Of a DNA stretch of 64,000 bases, positions 1-7,071 are shown piece after piece. The first letter of the stretch is position 1, and every line of letters begins with the position of its first letter. Location: assembly GCA_027214125.1 (NCBI GenBank), contig JAPWHF010000017.1, positions 1-64,000 of the forward strand, in the 5' to 3' direction. A program made the translations under genes and the position numbers. This DNA comes from Zoogloeaceae bacterium G21618-S1 (GTDB lineage Bacteria; Pseudomonadota; Gammaproteobacteria; Burkholderiales; Rhodocyclaceae). A model generated the notes under the pieces. It ran no database searches and was not told the DNA's origin. It was given only the letters and a program-made list of their open reading frames with translations.

Positions 1-431
1 CCGGCCTTGGCCCGACGCGGCTTGCGGTGCAGACCGGGGAAGCGCAGCTCGTCGAGCTTGGCGTCCGCCGCACGCACACGGCCGAACTCGGAACTCAAAT
101 CAGAGAGCACCTCGGTGTCGCCACGCTCCTCGATCCAGCCGGCACGCACGGCCGGCAGACCGGAGCGGATATCGATCTTGGCGGCCGGGTCGGAGTAGGG
201 GCCCGAACAGTCATAGACATAGATCGGCGGATTCGGCTCGGCTGGGGCATCGGAGGCGGTGCCGGGCGCAGCAAACATCAGCGGCGTGTCGTCTTGCGAG
301 ATCTCGCGCATCGGCACGCGGATGTCGGGGCGCGAGCCTTCGACATAGACTTTGCGCGAGTTGGGCAGCGGCGCGATGGCCGCTTCGTCGACGTGGGCGC
401 TTGAGGCGAGGAATTTTTCGTTGGCGTTCAT
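1..431 (-). CDS. thiC: Phosphomethylpyrimidine synthase ThiC, N-terminal part (runs off left edge)
   Basis: ThiC is the radical-SAM enzyme that turns aminoimidazole ribotide into HMP phosphate for thiamine synthesis. Only about the first 143 codons are here. The reverse-strand frame opens at ATG 431 ([11 protein letters not shown]...) after a GGAG ribosome-binding site. It shows the ThiC-associated N-terminal region: [19 protein letters not shown], then [13 protein letters not shown], then [19 protein letters not shown]. The iron-sulfur cluster Cys motif lies outside the window, so intactness cannot be judged. A TPP riboswitch about 60 nt upstream in the same orientation confirms strand and pathway. 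thiD lies 1.7 kb away with a carbohydrate enzyme in between. Confidence 0.95.
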   Translation of the reverse strand, partial: MNANEKFLASSAHVDEAAIAPLPNSRKVYVEGSRPDIRVPMREISQDDTPLMFAAPGTASDAPAEPNPPIYVYDCSGPYSDPAAKIDIRSGLPAVRAGWIEERGDTEVLSDLSSEFGRVRAADAKLDELRFPGLHRKPRRAKA

Positions 432-493
432 GAGGCTCTCCGGGTTGAGGCGCTGGGGGAGAGTCGGAACGGACGCGGACCGATGGCCTGCGT

Positions 494-573
494 GTCGTTT
501 CCCTTCGCCGGCATGACCCGGATCAGGTTCCAAGGGACTCTCTCAGCCGCGTATCGCGACACCCCCAACGAAC
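494..573 (-). promoter_or_regulatory. TPP riboswitch (THI element) controlling thiC
   Basis: Read on the minus strand, the segment contains the hallmark THI-box strings GGCTGAGAGAGTCCCTTGG, AACCTGATCCGGGTCATGCC and GGCGAAGGGAAACG, preceded by a GGGGGTG strand. These are the conserved pyrimidine- and pyrophosphate-sensing elements of the thiamine pyrophosphate aptamer. It ends about 60 nt before the thiC start codon, so thiamine pyrophosphate presumably represses thiC by blocking translation or terminating transcription. The boundaries are approximate. Confidence 0.93.
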
Positions 574-731
574 GTCGCTACGTTAATGCAAAAGTGACGC
601 CCCGGCAATTCCGGTTGTCCGATGAGCCAGCGAGCGACATGTTTTTGTGACGCGTGATCGGGCATAGCGTCCGGCGTGCGGGCCGTATGGCGATACCATT
701 GAGGAACGCTGCGCATACGAGGGACACGCAC

Positions 732-2174
732 ATGGGGCTGAAGAACGGGGTCCAACTCATCGTCTATCCAGACCGAATCGGTCGCGATCTGGCCGATCTG
801 GAAGCCTTCCTCGACGGGCCGGTCGGCGATGCCATTGCCGGGCTGCACTTGTTGCCACCCTTTCCGTCCAACGCCGATGGCGGCTTTTCGCCCCTGACGC
901 ATCAGGAGATCGACCCCCGCTATGGCGACTGGTCGCAGGTGTCGCGGCTCGCGGCGCGTTTCGATCTGTGTCTCGATCTGGTACTCAACCATATTGCCGA
1001 TGCGTCGGCTGAATTTACCGACTATCTGGCCAGGGGGGCCGGATCGCCGTTTGCGCCCTTGTTCATCGATGTGGCCTCGATGGGCGAGATCTCTCATGAC
1101 GATCTGTCCAGGATCCACATCCGCAAGGAGAAGGAGCCCTTCCGCGATGTGACCTTTGGCGACGGTTCGACCGGCCGTGTGTGGTGCACCTTCACCGAGC
1201 ATCAGGTCGATCTGGACTACCGCTCGCCGGAAACCTTCGCTTTCATGGCGGCGAACTTGCGCTACCTCGCCGAGCGCGGGGTCAAGCTCTTCCGGCTCGA
1301 TGCCTTTGGCTACACCACCAAGCAGATCGGCACCAGCTGCTTTCTGGTCGAGCCCGAGGTGTGGTCGATCCTGGAGTGGTTTCGCGACAAGGCTGCCCAA
1401 TGCAATGCCGAGGTCTTGCCCGAGGTGCACGACCATCCCAGCTGGCAGCATGCCATCGCCGGGCGAGGCATGTGGTGTTACGGCTTCGCGCTGCCGCCGC
1501 TGGTGCTCTATTCGCTGCTCGACGCCGACAGCAAGTCCCTCAAGGCGTGGCTGCGCATGTGCCCCCGGCAGATGGTGACCGTGCTCGACACGCATGACGG
1601 CATTTGCATTCCCGATGTGGAAGGCATCCTGCCGCCGGCCGCCATCGAGGCGCTGATTGCCAACGTGTCGGAGCGCAGCGGCGACCCCATCCTGCGCGGC
1701 TCGGCGGCCAATGTGCACAGCGTGGGCGCCATCTACCAGCTCACCTGCACCTTTTACGATGCGCTCAAGCGCGATGACGACGCCTATATTGCCGCGCGCG
1801 CCATCCAGCTCTTCGCACCGGGCATCCCGCAGGTGTATTACGTGGGGTTGCTGGCCGGGCAGAACGACGAGGCCTTGATGAGCACCACGGGCGAGCTACG
1901 CGATATCAACCGCCATTACTACACGCTCGACGCGGCCCGCATTGCCGAGGTGCAGCCCGTGGTGCAGCGGCTGCTGGCGCTGATGCGCCTGCGCACCCAT
2001 CACCCGGCCTTCGAAGGCGCGTTTGAGCTGCGCTATTCAAACGACACGAGTGTGGATCTGGGCTGGCGCAACGGCGAGCACGTGTGCCATGCGCTGGTCG
2101 ACCTGCGCTTCCGCACAACGACTGTGACGCACAGTGACCCGGCGGGCGGCGGCGAGATTTCCTTCCGCGCTTGA
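732..2174 (+). CDS. Sucrose phosphorylase-type glycoside hydrolase family 13 enzyme
   Basis: A 480-residue cytoplasmic GH13 subfamily 18 enzyme. Family members split alpha-glucosides such as sucrose with phosphate to give alpha-glucose 1-phosphate. ATG 732 was chosen because GAGGGA lies 7 nt upstream; longer starts lack a site. The catalytic set is visible: nucleophile D190 in FRLDAFGY, acid/base E231 in EVLPEVHDH, and D289 in TVLDTHDG. PGIPQVYYVGLLAGQND and DINRHYY match known sucrose phosphorylases, and the RKEKEP loop resembles the Leuconostoc-type enzyme. No sucrose transporter is adjacent. Proteobacterial relatives can instead act on glucosylglycerol or glucosylglycerate, so the acceptor is uncertain. 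It ends 6 nt before the convergent thiD stop. Confidence 0.82.
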   Translation: MGLKNGVQLIVYPDRIGRDLADLEAFLDGPVGDAIAGLHLLPPFPSNADGGFSPLTHQEIDPRYGDWSQVSRLAARFDLCLDLVLNHIADASAEFTDYLARGAGSPFAPLFIDVASMGEISHDDLSRIHIRKEKEPFRDVTFGDGSTGRVWCTFTEHQVDLDYRSPETFAFMAANLRYLAERGVKLFRLDAFGYTTKQIGTSCFLVEPEVWSILEWFRDKAAQCNAEVLPEVHDHPSWQHAIAGRGMWCYGFALPPLVLYSLLDADSKSLKAWLRMCPRQMVTVLDTHDGICIPDVEGILPPAAIEALIANVSERSGDPILRGSAANVHSVGAIYQLTCTFYDALKRDDDAYIAARAIQLFAPGIPQVYYVGLLAGQNDEALMSTTGELRDINRHYYTLDAARIAEVQPVVQRLLALMRLRTHHPAFEGAFELRYSNDTSVDLGWRNGEHVCHALVDLRFRTTTVTHSDPAGGGEISFRA

Positions 2175-2180
2175 GCCGCC

Positions 2181-3023
2181 CTATCGGCCCTGTGGCCACA
2201 GGGCATGAAAGTGATGCACTGGCCCATGTCCCTTGCCGACGCCAAGCTGACCCGAGGCGGCAATCGCGCCGAGCAGGTACTGACGCGCATCGCGCACCGC
2301 CGCGTCGATCGGCCGGAACTCGCGCGTGCGCTGCGGCAGCAGGGCGGCGATGGCCGATGACAGCGTGCAACCGGTGCCGTGGGTGTTGGGGGTGTCGAGG
2401 CGTCGGGCCGGCAGCTCGACCATGCGGTCGCCGTTGAACAGCAGGTCGACCAGCTCGTTGCCGGGCAGATGGCCGCCCTTGAGCAACACCCAGCGCTCGC
2501 CGCTGTGCGGCAGCATCTCGCGCAGGCGCTCGGCGGCGCGGGTCATCTCTTTGACCGATTCTGGCGCGCGGATGTCGAGCAGCACGCCGGCCTCGGGCAG
2601 GTTGGGCGTCAGCATGAACACCTGCGGCAGCAGCGCCTCCTTGAGCATGGCGACGGCGTCGCGCGCCAACAGGTGGTCGCCGCTCTTGGCCACCATCACC
2701 GGGTCGAGCACCACATTGTCGGGCGCGTAGCGGGCCAGGCCTTCGGCCACGGTGCGCACGATGCCGGCGGTGCCGAGCATGCCGATCTTGACGGCGTGAA
2801 TCGCAACGTCGTCAAACAGGGTGTCGATCTGCAGTTTGAGGAAGTCGGTCGGCGGGGTGTGGATGCCAGTGACGGCGGTGGTGTTCTGTGCAGTGAGTGC
2901 CGCCACCACGCCGCAGCCGTAGGCGCCCAGCGCCGAGAAGGTTTTCAGATCGGCGAACACACCGGCGCCGCCCGAGGGGTCGATGCCGGCGATGCTCACT
3001 ACATTGGGGATACGCGATGTCAT
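2181..3023 (-). CDS. thiD: Bifunctional hydroxymethylpyrimidine / HMP-phosphate kinase
   Basis: ThiD phosphorylates HMP and HMP phosphate to HMP pyrophosphate in thiamine synthesis. The 280-residue protein has normal family length. It begins MTSRIPNVVSIAGIDPSGGAG, with the substrate-binding SGGAGVFADLKTF region, the central VLDPVMVAKSGDHLL stretch, MLTPNLPEAGVLL, and the C-terminal ribokinase-fold anion hole DTPNTHGTGCTLSSAIAA with the conserved GTGC. It is convergent with the phosphorylase gene and divergent from the carbonic-anhydrase gene. No second riboswitch is visible upstream. Confidence 0.95.
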   Translation of the reverse strand: MTSRIPNVVSIAGIDPSGGAGVFADLKTFSALGAYGCGVVAALTAQNTTAVTGIHTPPTDFLKLQIDTLFDDVAIHAVKIGMLGTAGIVRTVAEGLARYAPDNVVLDPVMVAKSGDHLLARDAVAMLKEALLPQVFMLTPNLPEAGVLLDIRAPESVKEMTRAAERLREMLPHSGERWVLLKGGHLPGNELVDLLFNGDRMVELPARRLDTPNTHGTGCTLSSAIAALLPQRTREFRPIDAAVRDARQYLLGAIAASGQLGVGKGHGPVHHFHALWPQGR

Positions 3024-3062
3024 GCGGCGTCCTCGGTCGCAGGGTTCAAGAATTCGGCCAAT

Positions 3063-3093
3063 TTGCCGAAAACCGGATTATCCCCTTTATACA
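3063..3093 (+). promoter_or_regulatory. Possible sigma-70 promoter for the carbonic-anhydrase gene
   Basis: TTGCCG at 3063-3068 is followed after 17 nt by TTTATA, or after 19 nt by TATACA at 3088-3093, in a locally AT-richer stretch. This lies 27 nt before the start codon at 3120 and within the 96-bp divergent gap with thiD. The match is partial and is offered only as a candidate. Confidence 0.3.
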
Positions 3094-3119
3094 AGGGCGA
3101 GTTGTTCGGAGATCAGGTC

Positions 3120-4751
3120 ATGAAGCATCGCATCCTACTCACCGTGATGGCGCTGGCAGTTGCACTGCCCGCCGCCGCTGCCGACTGGGCGATGATTGTT
3201 AAAGACAAAACGCGTCGGATCGAGATCGATCGCGACAGCGTGTTGCAGTCCGACCCCGGCACCAAGGTGGCGTGGGGGCGCATTGTGCTGTCCGCCCAGG
3301 ATGCTGAAGAGGCGGGCTATTCGACGGTGAAGGCGCTGAACCGCTACGACTGCAAACGCCGCAATTTTTCGACCATCAAGCGGGTCTATCTGGATGCGGC
3401 AAGTCATGTAATTCGCGAGGAGCGGGTGACCGAAGAGCGGGTGATCGAGGTTAATCCGCGCAGCGTGGACGAAGGCTTGTGGCGCGAGGTGTGCAGGCCG
3501 CCGGCGGCGATGGATGTGGCTTCGCTGGCTGAGGCGGCCAGCAAGGCCGCCGCCGCGCAGACGGCCGTGCAAGAAAAGAAATCCCCAGACATGGCCTCGG
3601 TGCGACATGCCGATCAAACCACTGCACCTGAGCGACAGGGGAAAACAACGGCGGTGGTGGATACGCATGCCGATGCGCCTCAGATGCCGACACCTGCCGT
3701 CGAACATGCCGTCCCGACGGCCAAAGCGCCGCATACGACCGCGTTGCCCGCTGACAAGGTCGAGGTGCAAATGCTTGGCAAGGGCCAGTCGCTCCTGCCG
3801 CCGATTCCGAGTTTTGGGCCAAAAACACCCGCAGCGCCGGTGGCTGAATCGCATGAGGCCACGCCGACGCCGGCCGCGCCCGAGCATGCAGCGGCACCGG
3901 TGCCCAAGCCGGCAACTGTCGTCGCCGCGCCGGTGCTCACGCAACCCCCTCCGGTGGTGCATGCCGCACCGAAACCGGCCCGTAAAGTGGTGCGTGCGCC
4001 ACGCCCCAGGCCGGCCGTGATCAAGGCGGCGATGATGGAGGAGGCGCACGAACCCGCCACGGTGGACGTGCATAAGTCGATTCACTGGGATTACGACGGC
4101 GCGGAGGGGCCGGCGCGCTGGGGGCAGATCAACCCGGCGTGGAAGACCTGCGATACGGGCAAGCGGCAGTCGCCGATCGATATCCGTGATGGCATCCGTG
4201 TGGATCTCGAGCCGATCAAGTTCGACTATGTGCCGACCTACTTCCGCATCTTGAACAATGGTCATACGGTGCAAGTCAGCGTCGGGCCGGGCAACACCAT
4301 GTCGGTGATGGGGCGGACTTTCGATCTGGTCCAGTTTCACTTCCATCGGCCGTCCGAAGAGCGCATCAATGGGCGTGGTTTCGATATGGTGGCGCATCTG
4401 GTGCACAAGGATCTGGATGGGCGGCTGGCGGTGGTAGCCGTGCTGATCGAGCGCGGTGAGTCGCACCCGCTGGTGCAGACCCTGTGGAACAATCTGCCGC
4501 TGGAAAAGCACCATGACTACGCGCCAGCGGTGTCAATCAATGCCGCCGAGCTGTTGCCGCAAGCGCCCGAGTACTACACCTACATGGGGTCGCTGACCAC
4601 GCCGCCGTGTTCGGAGGACGTGCTGTGGATGGTGATGAAGCAGCCGATCAAACTGTCGGCCGAGCAGATTGCCATCTTCCAGCGTCTGTACCCGATGAAC
4701 GCGCGGCCGGTGCAAGCGGACAATGAGCGGCTGATCAAGGCGTCGCGGTAA
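3120..4751 (+). CDS. Exported protein: N-terminal surface-adhesin-E-like domain fused to alpha-carbonic anhydrase
   Basis: A 543-residue secreted protein. ATG 3120 has GGAG 8 nt upstream and begins a clear signal peptide (MKHRILLTVMALAVALPAAAA). Residues ~22-127 (DWAMIVKDKTRRIEIDRDSV ... WREVCRP) resemble the small adhesin-E-like domain common in betaproteobacterial exported proteins. Residues ~130-310 are a Pro/Ala-rich, low-complexity linker. Residues ~320-540 form an alpha-class carbonic anhydrase with QSPIDI, zinc ligands H407 and H409 in QFHFHRPSEE and H426 in VAHLVH, and the SLTTPPCSEDVLW substrate-pocket motif. It should hydrate CO2 in the periplasm or at the cell surface. The catalytic assignment is firm; the role of the N-terminal domain is unknown. 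Confidence 0.88.
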   Translation: MKHRILLTVMALAVALPAAAADWAMIVKDKTRRIEIDRDSVLQSDPGTKVAWGRIVLSAQDAEEAGYSTVKALNRYDCKRRNFSTIKRVYLDAASHVIREERVTEERVIEVNPRSVDEGLWREVCRPPAAMDVASLAEAASKAAAAQTAVQEKKSPDMASVRHADQTTAPERQGKTTAVVDTHADAPQMPTPAVEHAVPTAKAPHTTALPADKVEVQMLGKGQSLLPPIPSFGPKTPAAPVAESHEATPTPAAPEHAAAPVPKPATVVAAPVLTQPPPVVHAAPKPARKVVRAPRPRPAVIKAAMMEEAHEPATVDVHKSIHWDYDGAEGPARWGQINPAWKTCDTGKRQSPIDIRDGIRVDLEPIKFDYVPTYFRILNNGHTVQVSVGPGNTMSVMGRTFDLVQFHFHRPSEERINGRGFDMVAHLVHKDLDGRLAVVAVLIERGESHPLVQTLWNNLPLEKHHDYAPAVSINAAELLPQAPEYYTYMGSLTTPPCSEDVLWMVMKQPIKLSAEQIAIFQRLYPMNARPVQADNERLIKASR

Positions 4752-4810
4752 GGGGGCTGTTTCGGCACCGCGGGGCCGGCTTCTTTGTTGCCTTCGGCGG
4801 AGGTTCGTTG

Positions 4811-4859
4811 GTCGGGTCTCGCCCCGGCGGGCGAGTAATTTCTTTGTCGCGACAAAGAA
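4811..4859 (+). repeat. Left copy of a ~50-bp inverted repeat pair
   Basis: The reverse complement of this segment matches 5304-5357. A 21-base core (4814-4834) is identical in both copies and each copy ends in a small TTTCTT...AAGAAA hairpin. The two copies face each other and bracket the central palindrome. This fits a dispersed intergenic repeat family, though copies elsewhere in the genome cannot be seen here. Confidence 0.75.
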
Positions 4860-5065
4860 GTCACCAAGAAAACGCCCCCGCTGTGCCGCCGGCTTCGCCG
4901 GTGCCCTCTCCGCGCCCGGCGACGGCGGGTCGTGTCGCAAACTCGCCCTTCGGGCTCAGACAGGCGACACGACAATTCCCGCCGTCCCCGTTCTTCGTTC
5001 GGCGGCGCAGAAGGGGAAGGGCGCGCGGGCTCGGCTTCGCCGCCGCCCGCTCGGGCGGCGCTTCT

Positions 5066-5128
5066 TAGGGCGGGTTTCAACCCGGCTTCGCCGTGTCCAA
5101 CGCCAATGGCGGGTTGAAACCCGCCCTA
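5066..5128. repeat. Perfect 19-bp palindrome with 25-nt loop (REP-like)
   Basis: The left arm 5066-5084 (TAGGGCGGGTTTCAACCCG) is the exact reverse complement of the right arm 5110-5128. The loop itself contains GGC/GCC-rich partial symmetry. The arms are G/C-rich and would form a strong cruciform or hairpin. It looks like an extragenic palindromic element rather than a terminator because no T-run follows. Confidence 0.85.
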
Positions 5129-5303
5129 CGAAACCCTCGATCATTCCTGCTGTTGCAGGCGGGCACCCCATTTTCCTCGGTAGTGCCGAGCGCCTCATGA
5201 CGGGGAAAAAAGATGACTACCTGACGCTCAAGGTGTAACCCATGTCTCCGAACAAAACTGTTACCCATGTGCTTGACTCGTGCAGGCTGTGCTTCTTTAC
5301 CTA

Positions 5304-5357
5304 CTTTCTTATCGCCACAAGAAAGCAAGCAGGTCGCCCGCCGGGGCGAGACCCGGA
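5304..5357 (-). repeat. Right copy of the ~50-bp inverted repeat pair
   Basis: This is the inverted partner of 4811-4859. The identical 21-base core lies at 5334-5354, and the hairpin part (CTTTCTTATCGCCACAAGAAAG) is diverged but keeps its pairing. Confidence 0.75.
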
Positions 5358-5433
5358 CAACGATCCGATCCGGTAGTGACAAGGCGTCGATCGGGTCGTT
5401 GCGTTGAAGTCTGCTTCGGTCACCGATCGCAGC

Positions 5434-6837
5434 CTACATCGCCGAAAACTGCTCCCCCAGAAACCGCTCCAGCCGTGGGTCGTCCGAAAACGCGACGTTG
5501 AAGCGTATCCACGGGCTGGCTTGCATCTGCGGGCGGAACACCTTGCCCGGCGCCAGCATGATGCCGACGTTCGCGGCACGGGTGGCCAGCGGTGCAGTGT
5601 CTTCCAGCGCCGGTGAGCGCGACCACACGAAGATGCCGCCGCGCGGCTCGTGGTACACCGCCATGTCCAGCCGGTCGAGCATGCGCAGTGTGCGCGCCGT
5701 GGCCTGCTGAATGCGGCCTTGCAGGCGTTCGACATACTTCCGGTAGTGCCCGTCGGTGAGCATCTGATACACCAGCTGTTCGTTGAACTCCGAGCTGCTT
5801 ACGCAGGTGAGCGTTTTTACATCGGTGAACTCGGCGGCCAGATCCGGCCGGGCGGCAATGAAGCCGACCCGCAGGCTCCCCGACAGTGTTTTGCTGAAAC
5901 TGCCTACGTAAATCACCCGGTCGAGCTGGTCGAGATTGGCCAGGCGCGTGGTCGCGCGCGGGTGCAGGTCGGCGTAGGTGTCGTCTTCGATGACCAGAAA
6001 ATCGTGCTTGGCCGCCAGTTGCAGCAGGCGGAAGGCGTTGGGGGGCGACAGGTTGGCGCCGGTCGGGTTGTGCAGCACCGAGTGAGTGAAAAACACCCGG
6101 GGCTTGTGGTCGACCAGCAGCGCTTCGAGGGCTTCGGTGTCGGGGCCGTCGGCGTTGCGTGGCACGCCCACCAGTTTGGCACCGAGCAGGCGCAGGTTGC
6201 CGAAAAAGTTGAAGTAGCCGGGGTCGTCGACAAATACCGTATCGCCGGGTTTGATCAGGTGCCGCGCGACGGTGTCGAGTGCCTGTGTGGCACCGTGGGT
6301 CAGCACGATCTGTTCGGGTGGTGCGCCGATGCCGAACTCCGCCAGCCGGATCTGCAATTGCTGGCGCAGCGGCAAATAGCCTTGCGCCGTGCCATAACCG
6401 GTGACGCGCGCGTCGGCGCGACGCCCAAGCGCGCGCAGGTGGCGGCGCAGTCCTTCCTGATCGAGCCAGATTGAGGGCAGCCAACCGGCGCTGGCCTTGA
6501 GGATGCCGGGGGCGTCATCGAGCGCCTGACGCATCAGCCAGGCGACGTCGACTGCGCGGTCGGGCACCACGGGGCGTTTTTCGCTGGGCGCTGCGGCGCG
6601 TGGTGCGACATAAAAACCCGAGCCACGTCGCGAATGCAGATAGCCCATGGCGACCAGTCGGTCGTAGGCCTCGACCACGGTAAAACGGCTGACCTGCTGC
6701 ATCTGGGCCAGACGGCGAATCGGCGGCAGACGCATGCCGGGGCGCAGGATACGGTCGTCCACTTGCTGGCGGATCGCGTCAACGATCTGCTCAACCAAGG
6801 GGGTGGATTGGTCGGGGTCGATACTGAGCTGAAGCAT
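5434..6837 (-). CDS. MocR-type transcriptional regulator (GntR HTH plus aminotransferase-like domain)
   Basis: A 467-residue MocR/PdxR-subfamily regulator. Residues ~10-80 form a GntR winged helix (LVEQIVDAIRQQVDDRIL, LPPIRRLAQ, TVVEAYDRL, SRRGSGFYV). Residues ~110-465 form a fold-type I PLP aminotransferase-like domain with the NPTG motif and the probable PLP lysine near residue 315 in YVGSFSKTLSGSLRVGF. Such proteins use PLP or an amino compound as effector and usually control a neighbouring or divergent gene. The divergent neighbour is the sugar-binding-protein gene. Direct repeats over its own promoter (6912-6929) suggest autoregulation. The effector and regulon are unknown. Confidence 0.88.
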   Translation of the reverse strand: MLQLSIDPDQSTPLVEQIVDAIRQQVDDRILRPGMRLPPIRRLAQMQQVSRFTVVEAYDRLVAMGYLHSRRGSGFYVAPRAAAPSEKRPVVPDRAVDVAWLMRQALDDAPGILKASAGWLPSIWLDQEGLRRHLRALGRRADARVTGYGTAQGYLPLRQQLQIRLAEFGIGAPPEQIVLTHGATQALDTVARHLIKPGDTVFVDDPGYFNFFGNLRLLGAKLVGVPRNADGPDTEALEALLVDHKPRVFFTHSVLHNPTGANLSPPNAFRLLQLAAKHDFLVIEDDTYADLHPRATTRLANLDQLDRVIYVGSFSKTLSGSLRVGFIAARPDLAAEFTDVKTLTCVSSSEFNEQLVYQMLTDGHYRKYVERLQGRIQQATARTLRMLDRLDMAVYHEPRGGIFVWSRSPALEDTAPLATRAANVGIMLAPGKVFRPQMQASPWIRFNVAFSDDPRLERFLGEQFSAM

Positions 6838-6901
6838 CGGGGCTCTCCTGGGGGCGGCGATTTCTCGTGTCGCGCTGTGTTGGTGTCATCAGGTGTTCTG
6901 A

Positions 6902-6930
6902 AGTATCGATCAATTGTCAGTAATTGTCAT
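6902..6930 (-). promoter_or_regulatory. Candidate mocR promoter with overlapping direct-repeat operator
   Basis: On the minus strand ATGACA (6930-6925), a 17-nt spacer and GATACT (6907-6902) form a reasonable sigma-70 promoter, 65 nt before the mocR start. Two identical octamers AATTGTCA (6912-6919 and 6922-6929, plus-strand reading) lie across the -35 and spacer with a 10-bp period. Tandem same-face direct repeats are the usual MocR/PdxR binding layout. Confidence 0.5.
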
Positions 6931-7071
6931 GCGCCGCCTCCCGTTTTTTTGGGCCGTGTTGCTGTTCCGGCATCCGGTCGGCCGGGGTCTTCATTTCTCG
7001 TGGTCCCTGCCGTTAATCGGGGTGCCGGGGTGTCGCGGCACGGACGGTGATGAAAATAGGGGGGGGCCGGT

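Larger units (their letters stand above)
4752..5433. other. Non-coding stretch with several repeats, no gene seen
   Basis: These 682 bases separate the carbonic-anhydrase gene from the convergent MocR gene. Short frames exist on both strands but none has recognisable protein character. The content is repetitive: an inverted pair of about 50 bp near the ends, a perfect 19-bp palindrome in the middle, and a pair of near-identical 12-mers (5234-5245 and 5259-5270, TGT[A/T]ACCCATGT), which may be a leftover of an insertion-sequence end. That last reading is a guess. Confidence 0.7.

Noticed and set aside
543-1718. Long minus-strand open frame (391 codons) opposite the phosphorylase gene
   Set aside because: It mirrors the high-GC third-position pattern of the true gene, has Arg/His-rich low-complexity composition and no family motifs.
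3135-4514. 459-codon minus-strand frame opposite the carbonic-anhydrase gene
   Set aside because: His/Arg-rich translation of an antisense frame; the plus strand has a signal peptide and full zinc site.
5234-5270. Intact insertion sequence suggested by the paired ACCCATGT 12-mers
   Set aside because: No transposase frame or matching terminal repeats are present; at most a remnant end.
5420-6484. 354-codon minus-strand frame overlapping mocR in another register
   Set aside because: The register encoding the GntR and aminotransferase motifs is clearly the real one.
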